A DNA stretch of 8,929 nt from Deltaproteobacteria bacterium. GTDB taxonomy: Bacteria > Bdellovibrionota > UBA1018 > UBA923. Shown here in pieces: positions 1 to 6,561 of the stretch. Positions within the stretch are counted from its first letter, which is position 1. Every line of letters starts with the position of its first letter. Position numbers and translations under genes: made by a program. The notes below the pieces were generated by a model. That model was not told the origin of the DNA. It saw nothing but the letters and a program-made list of their open reading frames with translations, and ran no database searches. Where the stretch lies: assembly GCA_016194795.1 (NCBI GenBank), contig JACQAX010000336.1, positions 1-8,929 of the forward strand, written 5' to 3'.

Positions 1-40
1 GGAAATCAGAAACAAAGGGTTCGGCTTTAGATGCGCGAAA

Positions 41-70
41 GGCGGGGGCCGGGGGTCAGGGGCGGGGGCC
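41..70 (+). repeat. G-rich tract with G-quadruplex motif and a 10-base direct repeat
   Basis: Four G-runs of 5, 5, 4 and 5 bases (44-48, 51-55, 59-62, 64-68) are separated by loops of 2, 3 and 1 bases, which is a canonical four-tract G-quadruplex pattern. The tract is bounded by two identical copies of GGCGGGGGCC at 41-50 and 61-70. It lies beyond the 3' end of the leftward kinase gene, with the G-rich strand as the template for any transcript reading through. The motif is seen directly. Folding, or a role in slowing polymerase, is inference. Confidence 0.6.
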
Positions 71-93
71 AGGAACCCCGATGCCAGATGACA

Positions 94-130
94 GATACCG
101 GATGTCGGTTACAACCCGATACCCGACATC
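94..130. repeat. inverted repeat in a degenerate repeat region
   Basis: GATGTCGG at 101-108 is the exact reverse complement of CCGACATC at 123-130, giving an 8-bp stem with a 14-base loop. The element GATACC also occurs twice in the same orientation (94-99 and 119-124). Nearby words such as CCAGAT, ACAGAT and GAAATC recur with small changes, so this looks like the edge of a low-complexity intergenic repeat. No T-run follows the stem on either strand, so I do not call it an intrinsic terminator. Confidence 0.5.
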
Positions 131-235
131 TGAAATCCGAAAAAATCGATATCGTGAAAAGGAGGGGCGGATAGATGAAGAACGGTTCTTACCAGCCCGG
201 GATTCTCGCCCCGCCGCCGGCTCTCGGGTTGAGGA

Positions 236-847
236 TTACCGCATCGACTTGCATAGCCCCGCTGCCTCGATGTGCGCGATGACCTTGGCCGCGACCACCT
301 CGGGCGCGTCGGCCGCTGGCACGTGCGTCCAGGGGCCGTACTGGCTTTCGAGCACCGCCCAGTGGGTGCGCATCTTCTTTTGAAACTCGGTGAACTTTCC
401 GCCGCCACTCTCGTAACGGCTCGAGTCGCCTTTGCGCTGGAGCGCGGTTTCGGCGTCGAGGTCGAGGCAGATCGTGAGCTCCGGCTTCTCGAAGCCCGCC
501 GCCGCCCCCAGCACGAGCTTGGGTGCCGTGCCGTAGGTGAACTCGGCGGCCGCGTATTTGTAAAAATAGGAGTCCACAAGCAGGAGCTTGGGCTCTTTCG
601 CCTGCGCGAGATCGACGCTGTGCTTGAGCGCGTGGAAGAGAAACAGCACGCGCGCGGCGCCGTCGAGCTCTCCGAGGTAGCGGACCACGGCTTCCTTGTC
701 GAAGTTGCCTTCCATCGAATCCCAGATATTGGCCGAAGCGACGCTCTCCTTGCCGTACTTCGACTGGAGCGCGGCCACCACGGCGGCGCACGCCGTGCTT
801 TTTCCCGACCCGTCCGGACCCGTCACCACCACCATGCTTGCCGCCAT
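236..847 (-). CDS. thymidylate kinase-like P-loop nucleoside/nucleotide kinase
   Basis: A 203-residue cytosolic protein of about the usual length for a thymidylate kinase. The P-loop GPDGSGKST (residues 10-18) is clear. VDSYFYKYAA (91-100) sits where dTMP kinases carry their DR(Y/H) motif, and LDLDAETALQRKG (128-140) matches the strand-helix segment before the lid. In this protein the DR motif reads DSY, so the arginine that positions dTMP is missing, and the lid (about 139-160) is atypical. I infer a kinase of the thymidylate-kinase superfamily acting on an unknown substrate. The ATG at 847 overlaps the upstream HAD gene's TGA (TGATG). A GTG at 850 could also be used, giving 204 residues. 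GGAGA lies 7 bases before the ATG, a good ribosome binding site. It is the last gene of a three-gene minus-strand unit, and its stop is TAA at 236-238. Confidence 0.75.
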   Translation of the reverse strand: MAASMVVVTGPDGSGKSTACAAVVAALQSKYGKESVASANIWDSMEGNFDKEAVVRYLGELDGAARVLFLFHALKHSVDLAQAKEPKLLLVDSYFYKYAAAEFTYGTAPKLVLGAAAGFEKPELTICLDLDAETALQRKGDSSRYESGGGKFTEFQKKMRTHWAVLESQYGPWTHVPAADAPEVVAAKVIAHIEAAGLCKSMR

Positions 848-1536
848 CACTTCTTCTCCAATAATTTCTTCAGCGCCCCGAAGTCGCCGCGCCAGACCCG
901 GTCTTCGACCTCCACGGGCTCGCTCTCGCGTGAGAGCAGAAACACGGGAATGCCGGCCTTTCGCGCGGGCAGGTCTTTCCGAACCGAGTCGCCGATCATG
1001 AGCGCCTCGCCTGGCGTAAGCTTTAGCAGATCGATGAGCTCTTGGTAATACTCGACGCTCGGTTTCACGTGGTGCATGACGTCGTTGTTGGCGATGAAGC
1101 GAAAGATGCCCGGATCAAGCCCCGCCCATCTCACGCGCAGCTCGACGATCGGCCGGGGCCAGACGGCGTTGGTCGCGAGAATCAGCGGATACCGCTGCTG
1201 CGCCCACCCGATGAACTCCTGGGCTTCGGCAATCGGGAAAAAGCAGCGCTCCAGGCCCGGAAAAACGTCGTTCGTCAGCCGCACCGCCAGCTCGTAGCCA
1301 CGCTCGTCGTCGACGCCCAGCACTCTCGCGAAGCGGCGGGCGGCTCGGCGCGAGTTGAGAATGCCGGGCTCGTGGTTTTCGATGCCCATGCGAAGCTCGT
1401 GGAGGGCCCGCAGCGCCTTCACCGGTCCCACGCGCCGGCGCGCGAGCCACCAGAGCGTGCCCCAAACGAACGAAACGTGCAGGCGCTTGCGCGAGCCCAG
1501 GAGCGTTCCGTCGAGATCCAGCAGGAGCGTTTTCAT
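847..1536 (-). CDS. HAD-superfamily hydrolase (phosphatase-like)
   Basis: A 229-residue protein with all four haloacid-dehalogenase motifs. Motif I is DLDGT (7-11), with nucleophile Asp7 and acid/base Asp9. Motif II is Thr122 in LATNA, motif III is Lys158 in HVKPS, and motif IV is GDSVRKDL (182-189) with Asp183 and Asp188. The roughly 100 residues between motifs I and II form a mainly helical cap, as in subfamily I phosphatases of the phosphoglycolate phosphatase or pyrimidine nucleotidase kind. Asp9 and the DGT motif favour a phosphatase over a dehalogenase. No signal peptide is visible, so it should be cytosolic. The substrate is unknown. Its ATG overlaps the stop of the upstream PEP-utilising gene (ATGA), and its own stop overlaps the kinase start, which implies translational coupling on both sides. 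Confidence 0.85.
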   Translation of the reverse strand: MKTLLLDLDGTLLGSRKRLHVSFVWGTLWWLARRRVGPVKALRALHELRMGIENHEPGILNSRRAARRFARVLGVDDERGYELAVRLTNDVFPGLERCFFPIAEAQEFIGWAQQRYPLILATNAVWPRPIVELRVRWAGLDPGIFRFIANNDVMHHVKPSVEYYQELIDLLKLTPGEALMIGDSVRKDLPARKAGIPVFLLSRESEPVEVEDRVWRGDFGALKKLLEKK

Positions 1537-3888
1537 AAAATCTCAACCACCCCTCGCTCGCCGTCGACACGCACGCGCGTGCCGACCTTGAGACGCGTCG
1601 TCGCATCGGCGATGCCCGAAACGGCGGGCAGGCCGAACTCGCGCGCGGCCACGAAACCGTGCGAGAGCATTCCGCCCGTGGCCGAGACGATTCCGCCCAG
1701 CAGCGGGTAGAGCGGAACGAACGCCGGGTTCGGCGCGGTCGTCACCAGCACCGAGCCGCGCTCGAGCTTGCCCACGCCGCCCAGATGCTCGGCTATGACG
1801 ACGATGCCTTCGCCGACGCCGCCGCTCATCGCTTTCCCGAGAAGCGAGCGGTCGCTTGCCAGGCGAGGGCGCGAATCGACCGAAAGCGGAAGCTCATCGA
1901 CCGGATACTCGAACGGCGGCTCGCTCTTGCAGGCGCGCTCGAACTCGGCGCGACGCCTCTCGGCAAGAAAGCGCAGCGTCGCGCGCGGGGCGCGGAGCGC
2001 GCCCTTGAGCTCGCCAAGCTCCATGAAAAAAGCGTCGTCCGCGCGAGCGAGCAACCCCTCGCCGGCCAACCACGACCCGGCCGCGAGCACGAGCTTGCGC
2101 GAGGGCTCGAGCAGGTGGCCCGTAAGAAAGTGCAGCTCCTCGTCCATGCGCATGAAGTCGCGAAGAAGCGCGACGGCGCTTTCGACCCGGCCGGTGGCAT
2201 CGCCCAGGCCAGCCTCGCCCAGGGCCGTCCGAAGCTTTTGAGCCGCGGCGATCTGGCGGTCTTTCGTTCCCCTGGCGGCGCTCGCTCCCGCGATCGAGGC
2301 CGCAAGCAGCGGCGCGAGCTGCTCGGGCGCATCGCTCCAGCAGGGAACGGCGATGTCCCAGCTCGTGCGGTTGTGGCCGTTGCGCTCGAGAAAGCGCTCC
2401 CAGAGCGTTCGCGCCTCGGTGCCCAGAAGGTCGCGCGCGTCCTTCGTGGCGAGCCGCGCGAGAAACTCGTCGCGCCTGGGCTCGCCTCTCAGCGCCGCGA
2501 CCAGCTCCACCCACTCGCGGCTCATCTCGATCGTGCGGTTTCCATCGAGCGAGCCGACCAGGTCGGCAAAGCCCAGCGGCGCGAGCTTCAGGCTTCCCCA
2601 AAGACCCTCGAGCGCTTTGTGGAGCGTGTCTTTGACGAGAAAAACGGTGAAGTCGGGCTCGAGAAACCGCAGGCTGATCGCGCGCAGCTCTTCCATGCGC
2701 GCCAGGAGCTCGCGCTCGCCCGGCTTTTCGGCGTCCAGCGCGCGCCATTTCGCCTTGAAGGCGTCGACCTCGCGCATGCCGGCGGCGACGTGCGCGGCCC
2801 AACGCGCCCGCCACGAGCGGGCCTGCGAAATCGGGATCCGAGTAAACGCGGGCGTGCAGGCGCACGGCCATCGCGCGCGAGCGGTTGACGACGACTCCGA
2901 ACTCGCGCCGCAGGCTATCGAGGTTCGATTCCATCGAATCGGCGATCGCCGTCCAGCCGATCGGCGTGATCGCCTCGGGAAAACGCTCGAGCGAAAGCGC
3001 GCGCGTCCAGCGCGTGCCCTCGGGTGTGAGCGCCACGGCGCGCGCCTCCTCGCTTGCGATCACGCGCGCCTGAACGATCCAAAGGGTCGTGCCGTCCCAG
3101 GCCCATTCGAGATCGGCCGGCGCGCCCAGCGCGCGCTCGAGGCGAAAGGCCGTCTCCCAGAGCTCGCTCCAGAAGGCGACGAGCTGCGAGCCCGCCCGAG
3201 GCCCGTCGGTTTGCGCCACGGTCTCGGTTGCCGCCGAGCCTTGCACGACGCCTTCGCCGCTGCCCGCGGCCCATTCGACGACTCCGCCGGCGGACCAGAT
3301 TTTCTCGGGGCAGCGGCTGAAGCAAACGCCGGCCGCTCGCGCGTCGACGAGCCTTTGGATGACGAAGCCCGGACGAAAGTTTTCCGGCGCGACCCCCGCC
3401 GCGAGCACTTGAAGCGCGGCCGCCGGCTCGAAGGCCGAGGCGAGCACCTGCTTGATCGCCGCCCACAAAGCGGCATTCGTCGGGATGTGCACCTCGACGG
3501 AGCGAAACGCGCCGGCAAACGAGGTGGCCACGGCGTCCTCGCCGCTCATGCTCGAGCGCACGATCAGCCGCCCATCGCCCAGCAGCTCGCGGATTCGCGC
3601 GCAGTCGGGCACGAGTCGCGCGGGCTCGGGCGCGGCCAGGAGTGACGCGCGAAAAATCACGAGCTTTTCGGGCACGGCCCGGGCGTCACCCGACCAGCGC
3701 GACCAGGCGCGCACCGCCTCGTCGTGGCCGGCAAGGCGCGAGAGCCAGTGCGCGATCTTCTCGAGGTCGAAAAAAGCGGTCGGGGGCACGCGCGCGCCGG
3801 CACGCGCCGCCAGCTTCAGCCCCGTCGCCTTGCCGCCGGACGCAGCCGGATCGTTTGTGAGCAAAGGCGTCAGGAAATCCGCTTCCAT
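1533..3888 (-). pseudogene. PEP synthase / pyruvate phosphate dikinase-like phosphotransferase, interrupted by a frameshift
   Basis: The gene encodes about 785 residues in two frames. From ATG 3888 the first frame gives an ATP-grasp (PPDK_N-type) domain: SGGKATGL (17-24), the nucleotide-binding signature VRSSMSGED...SFAG (110-126) and the domain end EWAWDGTTLWIVQARVI (261-277). The second frame carries the rest: FLERNGHNRTSWDIAVPCW (129-147 counted from ATG 2777), a helical middle region, and a mobile phosphohistidine domain with GGMLSHGFVAAREFGLPAV (368-386) and catalytic His373 (codon 1659-1661). The order ATP-binding, middle, His domain is that of PEP synthase and rifampicin phosphotransferase. 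The substrate of this one is unknown. The distance from start to stop is 2356 bases, one more than a multiple of three. The first frame stays open to 1894 and the second has an internal ATG at 2777, so automated calling may report two overlapping genes. All catalytic motifs are intact, so a sequencing error or recent mutation is more likely than long decay. Confidence 0.8.
2798..2808 (-). other. probable +1 frame disruption site in the PEP-utilising gene
   Basis: On the coding strand the first frame loses protein-like character after DPDFAGPLVAGAL and becomes arginine-rich. The second frame becomes protein-like from AAHVAAGMREVDAFK onward. Removing one G from the GGG run at 2800-2798 joins them as GPLVAGALAAHVAAGMREV, a plausible helix. 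The GGG run at 2808-2806 is an alternative. One surplus base in a short G-run is a typical sequencing or replication slip. The exact position is inferred. Confidence 0.6.
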
Positions 3889-3895
3889 CCCGAAA

Positions 3896-3901
3896 AAGCT
3901 A
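3896..3901 (-). promoter_or_regulatory. possible leaderless -10 box for the PEP-utilising gene
   Basis: On the minus strand TAGCTT (pattern TAnnnT) ends 7 bases before the ATG at 3888, and the 7 bases between (TTTCGGG) contain no purine-rich ribosome binding site. That spacing would put the transcription start at or next to the start codon. The hexamer is weak alone. It gains weight because two other first genes in the window show the same layout. Confidence 0.3.
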
Positions 3902-3936
3902 CCCAATCGAGGCTTGAATGAACAGCCGAAAGTCTT

Positions 3937-3942
3937 TAGTCT
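3937..3942 (+). promoter_or_regulatory. possible -10 box for the sulfotransferase operon
   Basis: TAGTCT (TAnnnT) ends 7 bases before the ATG at 3950. A TTGAAT at 3914-3919 lies 17 bases upstream and could act as a -35 element. The AGGGG at 3944-3948 is only one base from the ATG, too close for a normal Shine-Dalgarno site. The 61-base gap shared with the divergent gene must hold both promoters. The call is tentative. Confidence 0.3.
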
Positions 3943-3949
3943 CAGGGGC

Positions 3950-5020
3950 ATGGCAGGCCAGGTCCAATACGCCAACTGGTGGTCAAAGCTCCTTTTCGGA
4001 AAAGCCTACGACAACCAGTTCGTCATCCCGCTCCCGAACCCGCGCGGCCTTACCGCGCTCATGGAGTTCTGCGAGCGCAACTTCCTGACGCCCGACTTCA
4101 CCCGGCTCAAGATCGAAAAGCCCGTCTTCATCGTGGGCCTTCCCCGCTCGGGCACCTCGCTGCTCTACAATCTGCTCTGCGCCCACGAGCGGGCGGCCTA
4201 CGTCACGACCTCGATCAACTGCTTTCCCACGGCCGTCTGCACCATCGAGTGGGCCCGCAAAAAGTTCAACTTCAACATCCGCGGCGAGCGCTTCCTCCAA
4301 GACTCGATCGACGCCGATTTCTCGAGCCCCTCCGAGCCCGCGATGTTCTGGGGCAAGTGGATCGGCCGCGACACCGACTCGCTCTACTGGCCGGAGAAGC
4401 GCCTCAAAGACTTCTCTCCCGAGAAAATCGAAGAGATTTACGGCGACATCAAGCGCGTCCTCCACTCGTTCGGTGGCGAGGGCCGGCGCTTCATCGTGAA
4501 ATACCCCGTCTTCCAGACCGAGCTCCGGATGCTCCAGGATCTTTTTCCGGACGCGAAGTTCGTCCACATCGTGCGCGACGGGCGCCAGGTCGCCAACTCC
4601 CTCGTCAAGCTTTACAAGCTCTGCAACGATCAGATCCAGAAGATCAACCACCCCGACCTGAAGGCGCTCGTGCCCTACCCCCGCGTGAAAAATCTGGAGA
4701 AGTACGTCAAGGAGTTCGGCGCGACCGACATCCGCACGACGGCCCACATCTGGGAAGACTCGATCGAAGCCGTACACGAGGCCAAAGGCGACCTCAAGCA
4801 CTTCACCGAGATCCGCTACGAAGACCTGCTCGGCCGCCCTGAATCCGAGCTCAAGCGCATCTTCGAGTTCGTCGAGCTTCCGTGGCCGGCCGCGAGCAAC
4901 GAGCTCTTCAAAAAAGAGTACGCCAACATCGGCGTCATCCACCACCGGAACAGCTACGGACAGTTCGACGTCGTCGAACGGATCGCCGGCAAGACGCTCA
5001 AAGCGTACGGGTACGCCTGA
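3950..5020 (+). CDS. PAPS-dependent sulfotransferase (Sulfotransfer_3-like)
   Basis: A 356-residue protein that would move a sulfuryl group from PAPS to an acceptor. The 5'-phosphosulfate loop is GLPRSGTSLLYNLL (63-76). KYPVFQ (184-189) sits where the family has its catalytic-region lysine segment. The 3'-phosphate site is FVHIVRDGRQVANS (204-217), with Arg209 and Ser217. RYEDLLGRPESELKRIFEF (289-307) is the usual motif of this clan. No signal peptide or membrane segment is visible, so it is probably cytosolic. The ATG at 3950 is chosen because codons further upstream are antisense to the divergent PEP-utilising gene, and the N-terminal stretch before the P-loop is of normal length. Its stop is 3 bases before the APS kinase gene, so donor synthesis and use are co-transcribed. 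The acceptor (glycan, lipid, peptide or metabolite) cannot be read from the sequence. Confidence 0.88.
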   Translation: MAGQVQYANWWSKLLFGKAYDNQFVIPLPNPRGLTALMEFCERNFLTPDFTRLKIEKPVFIVGLPRSGTSLLYNLLCAHERAAYVTTSINCFPTAVCTIEWARKKFNFNIRGERFLQDSIDADFSSPSEPAMFWGKWIGRDTDSLYWPEKRLKDFSPEKIEEIYGDIKRVLHSFGGEGRRFIVKYPVFQTELRMLQDLFPDAKFVHIVRDGRQVANSLVKLYKLCNDQIQKINHPDLKALVPYPRVKNLEKYVKEFGATDIRTTAHIWEDSIEAVHEAKGDLKHFTEIRYEDLLGRPESELKRIFEFVELPWPAASNELFKKEYANIGVIHHRNSYGQFDVVERIAGKTLKAYGYA

Positions 5021-5023
5021 CGC

Positions 5024-5743
5024 ATGTACCAGGAAACGCACACTCGTTCGGTCGTCAAGGCGGTTTCGTGGAGAGTGGCCGGCACGCTCGCCACGAGCGT
5101 GATCGTCTACGTCTTCACGCGCCGCCTGGACATCGCCCTGCTCGCCGGCGGCGTCGAAGCCGTGGTGAAGCTTGCCATCTACTACGTGCACGAGCGCATC
5201 TGGGATCGCATCCACATCGGTCGCCGCCCGATCACGCCGGCCGTGCTCTGGTTCACGGGCCTCTCGGGCGCGGGCAAGACGACGCTGTCGATCGCGCTGG
5301 TCGACGAGCTGCGCCGCCGCAACCTTCGCGTCGAGCACCTCGATGGCGACACGATCCGGCACATCTTCCCCAAGACCGGGTTTTCGCGCGAGGAGCGCGA
5401 GGAGCACATCAAGCGCGTGGCCTATCTCGCCAGCCGCCTCGAGAAAAACGGCGTCTTCGTCGTCGTCTCGCTGATCTCGCCCTATGAGGCAAGCCGCGAC
5501 TTCGCGCGCGGCATCTGCGAGAATTTTTTCGAGATCTATCTCTCGACGCCGCTCGGCGAGTGCGAAAGGCGCGACCCCAAGGGCCTGTATCGCAAGGCGC
5601 GCTCGGGCGAAGTCAAAGACTTCACGGGCATCACCGCCCCGTACGAGCCGCCCAAAAAACCCGAGCTCACGATCGATACCTCGCGGCTGTCGATCGAGCA
5701 GGCCACGCGCGACGTCATGGCCGCGCTGAGGAAGTACCTATGA
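5024..5743 (+). CDS. cysC: DUF2061-APS kinase fusion (membrane-tethered adenylyl-sulfate kinase)
   Basis: A 239-residue protein that phosphorylates APS to PAPS with ATP. Residues 1-66 match the DUF2061 pattern: VVKAVSWRVAGT, a hydrophobic stretch (about 17-32), a second one (about 37-54) and YYVHERIW (53-60). The rest is a complete APS kinase: P-loop GLSGAGKTT (79-87), DGDTIR (107-112), VSLISPYEASRDFAR (148-162) and the lid/APS-binding segment YRKARSGEVKDFTGI (189-203), ending in PYEPPKKPELTIDT. All key residues are present, so I expect an active enzyme. The two hydrophobic segments should anchor it in the inner membrane with the kinase in the cytosol (inference). It starts 3 bases after the sulfotransferase stop and overlaps cysD by four bases (ATGA). 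No strong ribosome binding site precedes it, so translation is probably coupled to the upstream gene. Confidence 0.92.
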   Translation: MYQETHTRSVVKAVSWRVAGTLATSVIVYVFTRRLDIALLAGGVEAVVKLAIYYVHERIWDRIHIGRRPITPAVLWFTGLSGAGKTTLSIALVDELRRRNLRVEHLDGDTIRHIFPKTGFSREEREEHIKRVAYLASRLEKNGVFVVVSLISPYEASRDFARGICENFFEIYLSTPLGECERRDPKGLYRKARSGEVKDFTGITAPYEPPKKPELTIDTSRLSIEQATRDVMAALRKYL

Positions 5744-6561
5744 CCCACCTCGACGAGCTCGAGAGCCGAAGCATCCATATCCTCCGGGAGGCCTACAGCT
5801 CGTTTCGCAACCTCGGCATGCTCTGGTCGATCGGCAAAGACTCGACCGTGCTGCTGTGGCTGACGCGCAAGGCGTTCTTCGGCCACGTGCCGATCCCGCT
5901 CATCCACATCGACACGAATTACAAGATCCCCGAGATGATCGAATATCGCGACCGCCTGGCGCGCGAATGGGCCTTGAATCTGATCGTCGGCCAGAACAAG
6001 AAGGCCTTGGCCGAGAAGACGACGTTTCCCGACGGAACGATCGATCGGCTGGCGTGCTGCAAGCTTCTGAAGACCCAGGCGTTGAAAGACACGCTCACCG
6101 CCCAGCACTTCACCGGCATCATCGCCGGCATTCGCGCCGACGAAGAGGGCTCGCGCTCCAAAGAGCGTTACTTCTCGCCACGCAACCGCGAGAGCGACTG
6201 GGACATCGGCGACCAGCCGCCCGAGTTCTGGAACCAGTACAAGACGGATTTCGCGCCGGGCACGCACCTGCGCATCCACCCGCTGCTTGACTGGACCGAG
6301 CTCAACATCTGGGAGTACATCGGGCGTGAGAAAATCCCCACCGTGTCGCTCTACTACGATCAGGGCACGGGCAAGCGCTACCGCTCGCTGGGCTGCTACC
6401 CGTGCACGTTTCCGGTGGAGTCGACCGCCAAGAACGTCGACGAGATCATCGCCGAGCTGCGCACCGGCAAGTTCGCCAACGTGGCCGAGCGCTCAGGGCG
6501 CGCCCAGGACAAGGACGACGGCGGCACCCTCGAAACCCTTCGCCGCGATGGGTATATGTGA
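5740..6561 (+). CDS. cysD: sulfate adenylyltransferase subunit 2 (CysD), four-cysteine variant
   Basis: A 273-residue PP-loop ATPase subunit that, with CysN, adenylylates sulfate to APS in the cytosol. The PP-loop SIGKDST is at 30-36, followed by HIDTNYKIPEM (56-66), GIRADEEGSRSKER (130-143), a PLLDWTELNIWEYI segment (181-194) and the C-terminal GRAQDKDDGGTLETLRRDGYM, all as in CysD. It is somewhat shorter than E. coli CysD (302 residues), mainly in the loop before LGC. Its only four cysteines are Cys106-Cys107 (LACCKLLKT) and Cys219/Cys222 (LGCYPCTFPV). This spacing recalls the iron-sulfur tetrad of APS reductases. The motifs and the cysN partner still point to CysD rather than CysH. Start: the ATG overlaps the cysC stop (ATGA), with GAGGA 7 bases upstream. 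Stop: it overlaps the cysN ATG (TGATG). Confidence 0.92.
   Translation: MTHLDELESRSIHILREAYSSFRNLGMLWSIGKDSTVLLWLTRKAFFGHVPIPLIHIDTNYKIPEMIEYRDRLAREWALNLIVGQNKKALAEKTTFPDGTIDRLACCKLLKTQALKDTLTAQHFTGIIAGIRADEEGSRSKERYFSPRNRESDWDIGDQPPEFWNQYKTDFAPGTHLRIHPLLDWTELNIWEYIGREKIPTVSLYYDQGTGKRYRSLGCYPCTFPVESTAKNVDEIIAELRTGKFANVAERSGRAQDKDDGGTLETLRRDGYM

Larger units (their letters stand above)
1..235. other. intergenic region without a supported gene
   Basis: I see no gene with recognisable protein features here. The stretch contains the G-quadruplex motif, short direct repeats and an inverted repeat. At 178-190 there is a near-perfect 6-1-6 palindrome (AAGAAC-G-GTTCTT). At 157-165 a purine-rich AAGGAGGGG resembles a ribosome binding site and precedes a 35-codon plus-strand frame (ATG at 175, stop at 280-282). 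That frame runs antisense into the kinase gene, so I do not call it. The left border is cut by the window. Confidence 0.5.

Noticed and set aside
175..282. A 35-codon plus-strand frame behind an AAGGAGGGG purine tract
   Set aside because: The frame overlaps the kinase gene antisense from 236 on, shows no protein-like features, and the purine tract can arise by chance in this repeat-rich stretch.
1659..2888. A long plus-strand open frame (409 codons) antisense to the PEP-utilising gene
   Set aside because: The translation is rich in Arg, Ala and Glu without any family motif. It mirrors a gene with clear catalytic motifs on the other strand and is a GC-rich shadow.
3983..5407. A long minus-strand open frame (474 codons) antisense to the sulfotransferase and APS kinase genes
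   Set aside because: It has no recognisable motif and lies opposite two genes with complete active-site motifs. Long antisense frames are expected at this GC content.
5740..6561. Calling this gene an APS/PAPS reductase (CysH) because of the CC...CxxC cysteines
   Set aside because: The PP-loop context, the EEGSRSKER segment, the C-terminal GRAQD...GYM end and the adjacent cysN all fit CysD.
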